A DNA stretch of 57,711 nt from Demequina sp. (GCF_016278775.1 NZ_JADQBF010000110.1:1-57711), one strand, 5' to 3'; numbered from the stretch's first letter, positions 33,305 through 41,821 are shown. Numbers and translations: made by a program. Notes: a model not told the origin generated them from the letters alone.

Positions 33305-33724
33305 TTACAGCACCTTCGCGTAGAAGACGGCCTTGACGACGACGCCGAACACGGCGGCGAGCGCAAAGGCACCGAACAGGGAGTTGGTGATCCAGAAGGG
33401 ATCGACTTCGAGCAGGCCGAGCACGAGCGGCACTGCGGCCAGGCAAGAGAACACGTAGAACGAGAGCGCGTCGCCTCTGCGCGTGACATCGCGGTCGCGC
33501 TCATCGGTGCGGCGATCGGTGCCCTTCGCGGCGTGCGCGGCGGACCCGCGACCCAGGCTGTTGATCACGAACGAGGCGCCGATCGCCCACAGCATCGCGG
33601 GCACGTAGTTGAGCTCCGCCGCTGGGGTATGGCTGAGTTGCACGGCGAGCCACACAAAGTACGCGGCGGCGGTCGCAAACGAAGCGAAGCCGTAAGCCCG
33701 CTGGTAGGCCTCGGTGATGGTCAT
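33305..33724 (-). CDS. Four-TM membrane protein, paralogue 1
   Basis: A 139-residue protein, the first gene of the operon. Of several ATGs at the 5' end, 33724 (MTITEAYQRAYG) is chosen because GGGAG lies 5 nt upstream. Four TM helices, with DERDRDVTRRGDA in the central loop. Nothing indicates an enzymatic role. Together the three paralogues may form a hetero-oligomer; this is inference from co-occurrence. Confidence 0.8.
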   Translation of the reverse strand: MTITEAYQRAYGFASFATAAAYFVWLAVQLSHTPAAELNYVPAMLWAIGASFVINSLGRGSAAHAAKGTDRRTDERDRDVTRRGDALSFYVFSCLAAVPLVLGLLEVDPFWITNSLFGAFALAAVFGVVVKAVFYAKVL

Positions 33725-33734
33725 CATCTCTCCC

Positions 33735-33788
33735 ATGTCAAAGTTTGTTGACATCACTCAAGGTAAGGCAGGTTTGACATCATGTCAA
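33735..33788 (-). promoter_or_regulatory. XRE operon promoter with two palindromic operators
   Basis: On the reverse strand TTGACA (33788-33783), a 17-bp spacer and TACCTT (33765-33760) form a near-consensus sigma-70 promoter. TTGACATCATGTCAA (33774-33788) is a perfect 7-1-7 palindrome over the -35 element; ATGTCAA-N6-TTGACAT (33735-33754) is a second perfect inverted repeat downstream of the start. Four identical half-sites indicate cooperative repression, most simply by the XRE protein of the same operon. Confidence 0.75.
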
Positions 33789-34007
33789 CAATTATTTACA
33801 TGAGTTGTGCCGGGGGGCGCCGTCTGCGGCCCGCACGGCCCTCACACGCCAGCCCCCACCGCCCCGACCCGGACACTACGAACCGCAACGGGGAGCGACG
33901 CGCCGCGGATCGGCGCTCCCGGGCGATGCGGGTCGGCGTGTCACGGTCAGAACGGTTCACAGTGTTGGGGGGCGTGGCGCGGGCGTGGCGCGGGCGCGGG
34001 CGCTGCG

Positions 34008-34613
34008 TTAGAGACCCAGTCCGGGGCTGTGACGCAGCCGCACGACGCGGGCGCCCAAGAACTCCGCTTCGGTGGGATCGTGCGTGATGAGCACGGCCGT
34101 GCGTCCAGTTAGGCGCTCGCGCACGTACTCCATGACGGCGGGCTTGGTGCCCGCGTCGAGGCCGGTGAAAGGCTCGTCGAGCACCACGAGGTCCGCGCCC
34201 ACCGCGAGCGCCCGAGCGATGGCCACTCGGCGACGCTGGCCGCCTGAGAGCTCGCGCACCGGCTTGGTCAGGTCTGCGGGTTCCAGGCCCACGAGTGCGA
34301 GTTCGTCCACGGCTGACGCGCGGTGAGACCTGTCCAGTACCAGCCTCACGTTCGCGACCGCGTCGAGGTGCGCGCACAGCCTGTCCTCTTGGAACACCGC
34401 CGCGCGGCGCAATCCGGCCACGCCGGTCACGCTGCCCCAGTCGGGGGTCTCTAGCCCCAGCAGCAGTCGCACCAAGGTGGTCTTGCCCACGCCGTTTGGC
34501 CCGGTCAGGGCGGTTACGGTGCCGGGCTCAAGCACAAGGCCGACGCCGTCGAGCACCACGTGGTTGCCATAGCGTTTGGTCACCGAGTGCATCGTGATGG
34601 GTTCGCGCGTCAT
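34008..34613 (-). CDS. ABC importer ATPase subunit (TauB/SsuB-like)
   Basis: A 201-residue ATPase with Walker A GPNGVGKTT, signature LSGGQRRRV and Walker B VVLDEP; H-loop ITHDP. It is shorter than usual (about 240-260) at the C-terminus, as in minimal NitT/TauT-family ATPases. Its ATG overlaps the permease stop (ATGA). It energises uptake by the permease and lipoprotein encoded upstream. Confidence 0.88.
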   Translation of the reverse strand: MTREPITMHSVTKRYGNHVVLDGVGLVLEPGTVTALTGPNGVGKTTLVRLLLGLETPDWGSVTGVAGLRRAAVFQEDRLCAHLDAVANVRLVLDRSHRASAVDELALVGLEPADLTKPVRELSGGQRRRVAIARALAVGADLVVLDEPFTGLDAGTKPAVMEYVRERLTGRTAVLITHDPTEAEFLGARVVRLRHSPGLGL

Positions 34614-35404
34614 GAGGCGCTCCGCTCGACACGGCCGGGCACCCGCCGCAGCAGGCGCAGCACGGCCGACTCGCACGCGACGCTTAGCACCACGATCACG
34701 AGCGTCCACGCAAGGATGTCTTCGGAACTGAGGAACAGCTTTGCCTCGTAGAGCCGCTCGCCGATGCTGCCGTCGGCGACGCCAATCACCTCGGCTGCGA
34801 CGCCGCTCTTCCACGCGAGGCCGACGCCGACGCGGCAGGCGGCGGCGAAGAAGGGCAGCACGGCAGGCATGTCGATGGCGGCTACCCGGCTCGCGAACGG
34901 CACGCGGAACACTCGAGCGGCCTCCAGCAGGGAGCGATCCCTGTGCCTGATCCCCTCTAGCACGCTCGCGTACATGACGGGCAGCACCATGAGGAAGGCG
35001 ACGATAGCGGACAGCTTGCTGGTGTCCGTCCACAGCAACAGCAGGATGATGAAGCTCACCACGGGGGCGCTGCGGATGGTCGAGATGAGGGGCGACACCA
35101 GCGTGTCGACCATGCGGGAGGCTGCGGCGAGCGCCGCGGCGAGTGCACCCACCACGGCGGCGCCAACAAAGCCGATTGCGATCCGGGCGAGGGACCAGCC
35201 CACGGTGCCCCAGAAGTCGATCGTGAAAGCGAGCTCCGCGAGGCGCGTCATCACGGCCCATGGGGAGGCCAGCAGAAAGTCCTTGTCGACGCTCCACGCG
35301 GCGAACTGCCACACGGCCACCCAGAACAGGGCGGCCACGAGGGGGCGGCCGACGCGCTTGGCGCGCGACGCAGCCTCGCCGTTAGCCGCCGAAGTAGAAG
35401 TCAT
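34610..35404 (-). CDS. ABC importer permease subunit
   Basis: A 264-residue permease with about six TM helices and the EAA loop AARVFRVPFASRVAAIDMPAV shortened here to its EAARVFRVP...PAVLPFF key residues, as in nitrate/sulfonate/taurine systems. The start at 35404 (MTSTSAANGE) lies inside the 3' end of the substrate-binding gene, overlapping by 23 bp. Confidence 0.87.
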   Translation of the reverse strand: MTSTSAANGEAASRAKRVGRPLVAALFWVAVWQFAAWSVDKDFLLASPWAVMTRLAELAFTIDFWGTVGWSLARIAIGFVGAAVVGALAAALAAASRMVDTLVSPLISTIRSAPVVSFIILLLLWTDTSKLSAIVAFLMVLPVMYASVLEGIRHRDRSLLEAARVFRVPFASRVAAIDMPAVLPFFAAACRVGVGLAWKSGVAAEVIGVADGSIGERLYEAKLFLSSEDILAWTLVIVVLSVACESAVLRLLRRVPGRVERSAS

Positions 35405-36416
35405 CTCCCGGCATTGTTCCACCGACCGACTTGGGGTCGGCATCGAACAGCACCTGCAGGTAGCCGCTGAGCGACGTCTTCATCTCGTGGCCGTCCACAA
35501 ACGTGATGTAGGAGCGTGGGATAGCCTTCTCGGCCAGGGCCGCCTCTGGCACGATGCCGGCGTCCACGATGAGCGGCGCGGCGTCGGCCGGGTTTGCGTT
35601 GACCCACGCGGTGGAGGCCTCGTAGTCCGCGAGGAACTGTGCGACGGCCTCGGGGTTTTCGGTGGCGAACGCGTTGCGCACCACCACCACGCCCGTGATG
35701 AGTTGTGAGTCTGGCGACACCGCCGCCCACTCCTCCGTGAGGTCGAGGGCGATGCGCAGGTCGGGGCTCTTTGCGGACGCGATCGTGACGAAGGGCTGCG
35801 GGAGCACCCCGATAGAGCCGGGGGTCGTGGTGAGTTGCGCCACCACCTCGGTGTGCTCCGACAGGTACTCGACCGTGACGTCGACCCCAGGCGTGAGGCC
35901 CGCCTGCGTGAGCAGGTAGTTGAGCACGTACTCGGGCGAGGCGCCCTTGCCGGTGCTGTAGATGGTCTTGCCCTCGAGGTCAGCGATCGACTGAATCGAG
36001 TCTCCGGACTCCACGATGTTGAGCACGCCGAGCGTGTTGACCGCCATCACCGAGATTTGCGCGTCGGTGCCCTTGGTCTTGCTGTAGAGCACCGCCGCCA
36101 GGTTGGACGGCACCAGGGCCACGTCGACGCCCCCTTGCGCGACCAGCGGGACCACCTCGTCTGGCGACCCGTACATGGTGACCTGGTAGTCCTCCGCTGC
36201 CGTGCCAGCGGCCGCGTCCTCCATGAGCCCCACCAGGCCCATCGTCGTCGGGCCCTTCAGTGACGCGATGGTGATGGTGGTCGGGTCAGGCGCTGGCGCC
36301 TGCGATTCCGCGACCGTGGCCGTGGGGGACGTGTCTGTCGCAGGAGTGCTGGACGCGCACGCCGTTAGCAAGCTGACCGCGAGCAGGGCGCCAAGGGTGG
36401 CGAGGGACTTTTTCAT
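35382..36416 (-). CDS. ABC importer substrate-binding lipoprotein (NMT1/TauA-like)
   Basis: A 344-residue lipoprotein with signal peptide and lipobox LLTAC (Cys20), then a Thr/Pro-rich linker and a two-lobed periplasmic-binding fold of the NMT1/SsuA type (VDVALVPSNLAAVLYSK, STGKGASPEYVL). Relatives bind nitrate, alkanesulfonates, thiamine precursors or other small anions; the ligand here is not evident. It begins 13 bp after the hydrogenase stop, so the importer and the hydrogenase are likely cotranscribed. Confidence 0.87.
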   Translation of the reverse strand: MKKSLATLGALLAVSLLTACASSTPATDTSPTATVAESQAPAPDPTTITIASLKGPTTMGLVGLMEDAAAGTAAEDYQVTMYGSPDEVVPLVAQGGVDVALVPSNLAAVLYSKTKGTDAQISVMAVNTLGVLNIVESGDSIQSIADLEGKTIYSTGKGASPEYVLNYLLTQAGLTPGVDVTVEYLSEHTEVVAQLTTTPGSIGVLPQPFVTIASAKSPDLRIALDLTEEWAAVSPDSQLITGVVVVRNAFATENPEAVAQFLADYEASTAWVNANPADAAPLIVDAGIVPEAALAEKAIPRSYITFVDGHEMKTSLSGYLQVLFDADPKSVGGTMPGDDFYFGG

Positions 36417-36429
36417 GGGGGAATCGCTC

Positions 36430-39400
36430 TCAGGGTTGGGGAAGGACGTCACCGCGGAACGGCGCGTACGACGTGTGGAGCAGGTCGTGTGCCACGTGCG
36501 AGTTGGGCTCGCCGTAGAAGTCTTCGTACAAGCGAAGGATGTCGGGGTTCTTCTGCGAGTCTTTGAGTGCCATCTCCTCGTCAATATTCGACAAGATCAT
36601 CGTCTTGAGTCCCGACTCGCCCTGGCTCTTTGGCTTGGGGTGACCAGCGCCGTTGATGCAGCCGCCGGGGCAGGCCATGATCTCGACCAGGTCGAAGCCC
36701 ATGTCGTCGCCAGCGAGCAGACGCTTGATGACGGGGTCCGCATTGCCCAGTCCCGAGATGGCGGCGATGCGCAGCGTGCGTCCAGGCGCCTCAACCTCGG
36801 CGACCTTGACGTACGGCAGGCCCTCGACCGGCTGGAAGTCGAGGCGAGTGCGCAACGACTCTCCCGTCAGCTTCTCGACGGCCATGCGGGTCGCGGCCTC
36901 GGCCACGCCTCCCGATGAGCCGAACAGCACGCCGGCTCCGGAGACCTGCTTGTAGGGCTCGTCAAACTCTGCAGGCTCGATGTCTTCCTTCTCGAGGCGC
37001 AGCATGTGCTTCATCTCGAGGAACTCCGTGGTGGTGAGCACGGCGTCGACGTCGCGGATGCCTTCGGGTGCGAACTCCGGGCGTGCCGCCTCGCTCTTCT
37101 TGGCCATGCAGGGGACGATCGACACGACGTAGAGGTCGTCGAGGTTGATGCCCTCGCGCTTGGCGAAGTGGGCCTTCACGGTGGCGCCCATCATCTGTTG
37201 CGGTGACTTGCAGCTCGACAGGTGCGGAAGGATCCCGGGGTAGCGCCGTTCGGCGTAGTTGACCCAACCGGGGCAGCACGACGTGTACAGCGGCAGTTTC
37301 CCATCGCCCTCGAGGCGACCGAAGAACTCGGTGGTCTCCTCCATGATGGTGAGGTCGGCGGCGAACACGAAGTCGAAGCTCTTGTCGAAGCCCATCTTCT
37401 TCATCAGGCCGGCCACGAACGGGGCCGCCTCCATGTGCGAGAGGCCGTACTCCTTGGCGATGTGCGCGCGCACGGCGGGCGCGACGAAGCCCACGACGAC
37501 CTTTGTGGGATCGTTGATCGCCGTGAACACGTCTCCGCGCTCGCGCTCGTAGTCGAGGGCACCCGTGGGGCAGGCGCGCACGCACTGTCCGCACGAGACG
37601 CAGTCGGTCATGCTGAGCGGTTCGCCGGTGCTGGTGCATACCTGCAGCTGTCCTTGGCGGAACTGGAAGGCGAGCACACCCGGGCCCATGATCTCGGAGC
37701 ACGCGGCCACGCACAGCCCGCAAGAGATGCACTTGTTCTGGTCGCGAATGATGAACTGGTGGTCGCGGACAATCGGGGTGTGGGGCCGCACGTGCAGCGT
37801 CGGCTCGAACATGACCTTGTGGTCGCTCGCCTGCTTGCGCAGCGAGCAGCTGTTCTGCGCGGAACAGCCGCACGTGAGGCATCGTGCCGCCTCTGCCTGT
37901 GCCTGCTCTGCAGTGAGGCCGAGCTCGACTTCGGGGAAGCCGTCCAAGCGGTCCTCGACCTCGAGTTCCGCCATGACGGACCGTGCGAGCGACGGGAAGT
38001 CCTCGAACTCTGCCTGCGGAATGTCTTCGAGCGAGCCGCGCGAGCAGGAGTAGTCCTCGTGGCTCGGCTTGACGTAGCCATGGGTGACGAATTCGCTGAT
38101 GGCCTCTGCCGCGCGCCGTCCGGCTCCGATGGCCGCCACCACGGTGGAGGGGCCGGTCACGCAGTCGCCGCCGGAGAAGATCTTGGATTCGGAGGTTTGC
38201 ATCGAGTGGCCGTCGATGTCGATGTCGCCCCACTTGTTGAGGCGCACAGGGAGGTCGTTGTAGAGGAAGCCGGTGTCGGTGTTCTGGCCGATGGCGCCGA
38301 TGATCGTGTTGGCCTCGATCACAAAGTTGGAGCCCTCGATCGGCACGGGGCGGCGGCGGCCTGAGCGGTCGGGCTCGCCGAGCTCCATGCGCATGCAGTG
38401 GAGTGCCTTGATGCCGTTGTCCGCGTGGGTGATGCCTTGAGGCGCGGCGAGGAAGACCATCTCCACACCTTCGCGCAGCGCCTCTTCCACCTCGATGGCC
38501 TGGGCTGGCATTTCTTCTTGCGTGCGGCGGTAGACGAGCTTGACTTCCTTGGCGCCCTTGCGCAGGGCGGCGCGCGCGCAGTCGATTGCCGTGTTGCCGC
38601 CGCCGATGACGATGACGGTGTCGCCGACGGGGGCGTCGTTGCCCTTGGTGACGTGACGCAGGTAGTCGATGCCGAGCTCGACGCCTTCAACGTTGTCGCC
38701 ATCGATCCCGAGCGGGGTGGCGCGCCAGGAGCCGATCGCCAGGTACACGGCGTCGAAGTCGCGCTTGAGGTCTTCGAGGTTGAGGTGGGTGCCGAGGCCC
38801 CTGTTGCAGACGATGTTGACGCCCAACGACTCGATGAGCGCGATTTCCTTGTCGAGCGTCGCCTTGGGGAGGCGGTACTCGGGAATGCCGTAGCGCATCA
38901 TGCCGCCTGGTTCCGGCTGGTTCTCGAATACCGTGACCCCGTGGCCGGCGATGGCCAGGTAGTTGGCGGCGCTCAGGCCAGAGGGGCCGGCGCCGATGAC
39001 GGCGATGCGCTTGCCGGTGGACTCGGCGATGCGGGGGCGCCACGGCTGCTTGCGTGCCATGTCCCAGTCGGCGGCAAAGCGCTTGACGGCGTTGATCGCG
39101 ACGGGCTCGTCCACGAGGTTGCGGCGGCACTCGTCTTCACAGGGGTGAGGGCACACGCGGCCACACGCCGACGGGAACGGGTTGCGGTCCTTGATGACGT
39201 GGATGGCGGCCTCGAAGTTGCCGTCCGCGACGTGCTGCAGGTAGGTCTGAATGTCGATGTTCGCTGGACAGGTCTGCACGCAGGGCGCCACGCAGTCGGC
39301 GTTGTGGTCGCACAGCAACTGCTCGAGCCGCACCTTGCGGTAGGCCTCGAGGCGCTCGGTGTGGGTCTTCACCGTCATGCCGGGGGTGACTGGCGTCAGG

Positions 39401-39615
39401 CAGGCCTTCACGTCCCTCGGCTTGTCTTCGCCCACCTCGACCACGCACAGGCCGCAACTTCCGTTGGCGCGCTTGAGGCGCACGTCGTTGCACAGCGAGG
39501 GGATCTCGATGCCCTCGTTGCTGAGCGCGTGCAGGATGTTGAGTCCCGCCTCGACCTCGATTTCACGGTCGTTGACCGTGACGGTCACGCGTTCTGGTTG
39601 TGCCTTGTCCACCAC
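36430..39615 (-). CDS. Single-chain GltD-[FeFe]-hydrogenase fusion
   Basis: A 1061-residue redox protein. Order: 2Fe-2S ferredoxin domain (9-84; Cys42, 54, 57, 72), His-Cys3 cluster region (H104, C108, C112, C116), GltD-type N-terminal cluster (C151, 155, 159, 163), FAD site GAGPSG (208-213), NAD(P)H site GGGNTA (338-343), CxxCxC...C (579-590), two 4Fe-4S ferredoxin clusters (C629-639, C672-682), then the H-cluster domain and a fused small-subunit tail (1005-1060). H-cluster motifs: TSCCPGW (C780 proton relay, C781), PCMAKKSE (C836), CPGGC (C982, C986). It should couple NAD(P)H and H2, like the glutamate-synthase-linked [FeFe] group A2. The GTG start at 39615 has GGAGG 5 nt upstream. No HydEFG maturases are in the window. 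Confidence 0.9.
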   Translation of the reverse strand: MVDKAQPERVTVTVNDREIEVEAGLNILHALSNEGIEIPSLCNDVRLKRANGSCGLCVVEVGEDKPRDVKACLTPVTPGMTVKTHTERLEAYRKVRLEQLLCDHNADCVAPCVQTCPANIDIQTYLQHVADGNFEAAIHVIKDRNPFPSACGRVCPHPCEDECRRNLVDEPVAINAVKRFAADWDMARKQPWRPRIAESTGKRIAVIGAGPSGLSAANYLAIAGHGVTVFENQPEPGGMMRYGIPEYRLPKATLDKEIALIESLGVNIVCNRGLGTHLNLEDLKRDFDAVYLAIGSWRATPLGIDGDNVEGVELGIDYLRHVTKGNDAPVGDTVIVIGGGNTAIDCARAALRKGAKEVKLVYRRTQEEMPAQAIEVEEALREGVEMVFLAAPQGITHADNGIKALHCMRMELGEPDRSGRRRPVPIEGSNFVIEANTIIGAIGQNTDTGFLYNDLPVRLNKWGDIDIDGHSMQTSESKIFSGGDCVTGPSTVVAAIGAGRRAAEAISEFVTHGYVKPSHEDYSCSRGSLEDIPQAEFEDFPSLARSVMAELEVEDRLDGFPEVELGLTAEQAQAEAARCLTCGCSAQNSCSLRKQASDHKVMFEPTLHVRPHTPIVRDHQFIIRDQNKCISCGLCVAACSEIMGPGVLAFQFRQGQLQVCTSTGEPLSMTDCVSCGQCVRACPTGALDYERERGDVFTAINDPTKVVVGFVAPAVRAHIAKEYGLSHMEAAPFVAGLMKKMGFDKSFDFVFAADLTIMEETTEFFGRLEGDGKLPLYTSCCPGWVNYAERRYPGILPHLSSCKSPQQMMGATVKAHFAKREGINLDDLYVVSIVPCMAKKSEAARPEFAPEGIRDVDAVLTTTEFLEMKHMLRLEKEDIEPAEFDEPYKQVSGAGVLFGSSGGVAEAATRMAVEKLTGESLRTRLDFQPVEGLPYVKVAEVEAPGRTLRIAAISGLGNADPVIKRLLAGDDMGFDLVEIMACPGGCINGAGHPKPKSQGESGLKTMILSNIDEEMALKDSQKNPDILRLYEDFYGEPNSHVAHDLLHTSYAPFRGDVLPQP

Positions 39616-39719
39616 GATGTCCTCCGACTGCCTTGTCAGTGAGCTGGCACGACCAGCGGTCGCGGGACGTGCTGCCGTCGGCCATGGGGTGGCCGGGTGC
39701 CCTCTGTGCACCAGTTCCC

Positions 39720-39787
39720 ACGCTAGGAGCCGGTGGGCCCAGATTCTAGGGACCAGTGTCCCTGGGACCTCGGGACCAGGGGGTCCC
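39720..39787 (-). promoter_or_regulatory. Hydrogenase promoter with DosR/DevR-like boxes
   Basis: GGGACCAGTGTCCC (39749-39762) has the GGGAC-N4-GTCCC form of the mycobacterial hypoxia/NO regulator DosR (DevR) box. A second repeat, GGGACC-AGGG-GGTCCC (39772-39787), lies 24 bp further upstream, with an extra GGGACC half-site between. With TAGCGT (39725-39720, reverse strand) as -10, the boxes centre near -42 and -66. An alternative -10, TAGAAT (39748-39743), abuts the first box. No DosR gene is in the window. Confidence 0.5.
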
Positions 39788-39832
39788 GGGTCGGGTCTGC
39801 GCGTGCTTGAGGATTGGGGTGGCGAAACGCCT

Positions 39833-39852
39833 TATAGTTGACTACAGTCAAC
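39833..39852 (+). promoter_or_regulatory. MarR-GNAT promoter and operator
   Basis: TATAGT (39833-39838) is a good -10 element. GTTGACT-AC-AGTCAAC (39837-39852) is a perfect inverted repeat that overlaps the -10 and inferred start, 3 bp before the ATG at 39856. Autorepression by the encoded MarR domain is the simplest reading. Confidence 0.6.
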
Positions 39853-39855
39853 AAT

Positions 39856-40737
39856 ATGCCGGATCGTCACGTTCAGACCTTTCGCCAGTTCCAGCGCGTG
39901 GTGACGCGCGAGGTGGGCGCGCTGCAGGATGACTTCCTGGGACGCGGGCGCCCATTCGGAGCGTCTCGGCTGCTGTGGGAGATGGGCGACGGGCCCGTCG
40001 AGGTCTCTTCGCTGCGCGAGCGGCTAGGACTGGATGCCGGTTACGCGTCGCGCCTGCTCCGCTCGCTCGAGGACGAGGGACTCGTGGCCGTGCGCCCAAG
40101 CCCGGACGACGCTCGGGCCAAGGTGGCGACGCGCACGCCGGCGGGCACCGATGAGGCGACGCTGCTCGACCGCCTCAGCGACGACGCCGCGCAGGGTGTG
40201 CTCGCAGGATTTAGCGACAGCGAGTTGGCCGAAATTGACGCGGCTGCCCGCACGCTCACCCGCGCCCTGACCAGGCGCCACCTTTCCATCGAGACGGTTG
40301 ACCCGCAGTCGCGGGACGCACAATGGTGCGTCGACCAGTTCTTTGCGGAAATCGATGCGCTGTTCGACTCGGGCTACGACCCCGCCAAGGCCATCGTCGT
40401 GGGCGCCAGCGAATTGACCCCACCCCACGGGGCCTTCTTGGTGGCGCGACTCCATGGCCAACCCGTCGGCTGCGGCGGCGTGAAGCTGCCCGCTGGCGAG
40501 CCGGCGTTCCTCAAGCGCATGTGGGTGGCGCCGTCGGCGCGCGGGCTCGGCGTGGCCGGACTCATGCTGGACCAGCTCGAAGCGCTCGCGGTCGCATCGG
40601 GGGCACCCGCGGTTACTCTCGATACCAACTCCTTGCTCACCGCAGCTGGCCAGTTGTACGAGTCCCGCGGTTATCGCCAGGTGGCGGACTTCAACGGCGA
40701 GCCGCATGCGGACAGGTGGTACCGCAAGGAGTTGTAG
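39856..40737 (+). CDS. MarR-GNAT fusion regulator
   Basis: A 293-residue protein with an N-terminal MarR-type winged helix (about 1-140; recognition region LRERLGLDAGYASRLLRSLEDEGLV) abbreviated to its DAGYASRLLRSLE core, and a C-terminal GNAT acetyltransferase (about 150-293; FLKRMWVAPSARGLGVAGLML with the acetyl-CoA-binding RGLGVAG loop). The substrate of such fusions is unknown. The ATG at 39856 has no ribosome binding site and follows its -10 by 17 bp. It diverges from the hydrogenase operon, so it may also affect that promoter. Confidence 0.87.
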   Translation: MPDRHVQTFRQFQRVVTREVGALQDDFLGRGRPFGASRLLWEMGDGPVEVSSLRERLGLDAGYASRLLRSLEDEGLVAVRPSPDDARAKVATRTPAGTDEATLLDRLSDDAAQGVLAGFSDSELAEIDAAARTLTRALTRRHLSIETVDPQSRDAQWCVDQFFAEIDALFDSGYDPAKAIVVGASELTPPHGAFLVARLHGQPVGCGGVKLPAGEPAFLKRMWVAPSARGLGVAGLMLDQLEALAVASGAPAVTLDTNSLLTAAGQLYESRGYRQVADFNGEPHADRWYRKEL

Positions 40738-40786
40738 GCGGGTGCGGCTGCGCGGCCCCGAGCATGTGCGCGGCCCGCGCGATGCG

Positions 40787-41200
40787 CTACGCCTCGTGCA
40801 ACTTGGGCCGCTCGAAGCCGCGCTTGACGAGCTTGCGCAACACCGCCTCGTCCACCGCGTCGAGCTTCTTGACGTAGACGCAACCCGCCCCGGTGGTGTG
40901 TGGGCCGAGGTCGGCCAGCATGGCCTCCGCGCGTTCGTCGTCCTTGAGCCCATACAGAGACAGGGCGGACTTGCGGGGCGAGAAGCCGACCCGGAAGAAC
41001 TCCCCCTTGCGGCCGCTCGGATAGCAATACCGGTAGGTGCCGAAGCCGATCATGCTGGGACCCCACATGAAGGGATCAGCGCCTGTCACCTCCGACATGA
41101 GCGCCAACAGCCGCTCGCCCTCCTGCCTGCGCTTGAGGGGCTCAACGGAGGTCAGAAACTCGGCGGGGCTTTGCTCGGTCGGCGCGGTGACGTTAGCCAT
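40787..41200 (-). CDS. DUF1801 domain protein
   Basis: A 137-residue protein of the DUF1801/YdhG-like fold with MWGPSMIGFGTYRY and the LGPHTTGAGCVYVKKL stretch characteristic of the actinobacterial subgroup. Function unknown. TAACAT lies 6 nt before the ATG, indicating a leaderless transcript. Confidence 0.88.
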   Translation of the reverse strand: MANVTAPTEQSPAEFLTSVEPLKRRQEGERLLALMSEVTGADPFMWGPSMIGFGTYRYCYPSGRKGEFFRVGFSPRKSALSLYGLKDDERAEAMLADLGPHTTGAGCVYVKKLDAVDEAVLRKLVKRGFERPKLHEA

Positions 41201-41209
41201 GCAGAAATG

Positions 41210-41821
41210 TTACGACGCGTGGCTGCCCAGTGTCGTCGATCGGGCGAACGTGACGTTCTGGTCGTCCTCGCCGATGCGCACAAATCCGACCTTGGGGTAG
41301 AACGCCTGTGCCGGCTCGTTAGCGCGCGGCACCACCAGGTGCACTCCCTCAACGCCTTGCTCGGCAAGCTGAGCCATGAGCGTGTCCATGAGGCGCCTGC
41401 CCCAGCCAGCTCCCTGGAGTTCCGGGAGCAAGTCGATGTGGAGGTGCGCGGGGTAGTCGGCGACCACATCGGAGAGGCACCTGGTGCGGTCGGCGGCGGC
41501 GGGCAGTAGCCAGGCGTCGTCGGGCGTCTTGGCGGTGTGAAGCGGCTCCTTCGCTGGCCACCACTCGTTGCTGAACCACTCCTGAAAGGCCTCGGTGTCC
41601 GCGGCGCCCACCACGTAGCCGCTTACCTGACCGCCCACGTCCACCACCCACGCCGAGCAGGAGGGGCCGTGCAGATACGGCAGGGCAAACACGTCGGCGA
41701 GGACGGTGTCGTCCCCAAAGCGGCCAGCGGCGTCTCCGCCGTCGGCCCCCGTGAGGAGGCACACCCGTGCGATCTGCTGCTCGTCGGCTGGTGTGGCTGG
41801 GCGGATGCGCGGCGTGGTCAT
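41210..41821 (-). CDS. GNAT family N-acetyltransferase
   Basis: A 203-residue acetyltransferase; the LLPELQGAGWGRRLMDTLM stretch holds the acetyl-CoA pyrophosphate loop (QGAGWGRRL). It resembles the group similar to human O-GlcNAcase C-terminal GNAT domains (PADEQQIARVCLLTGADG). Substrate unknown. TAACCT lies 6 nt before the ATG; leaderless. It precedes the DUF1801 gene by 9 bp, but that gene has its own promoter inside the gap. Confidence 0.88.
   Translation of the reverse strand: MTTPRIRPATPADEQQIARVCLLTGADGGDAAGRFGDDTVLADVFALPYLHGPSCSAWVVDVGGQVSGYVVGAADTEAFQEWFSNEWWPAKEPLHTAKTPDDAWLLPAAADRTRCLSDVVADYPAHLHIDLLPELQGAGWGRRLMDTLMAQLAEQGVEGVHLVVPRANEPAQAFYPKVGFVRIGEDDQNVTFARSTTLGSHAS

Noticed and set aside
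33789-34007. Small frames in the 219-bp gap between the XRE operon and the ABC ATPase
   Set aside because: Arg/Pro-rich, no ribosome binding site and no -10 at a suitable distance; nothing supportable there.
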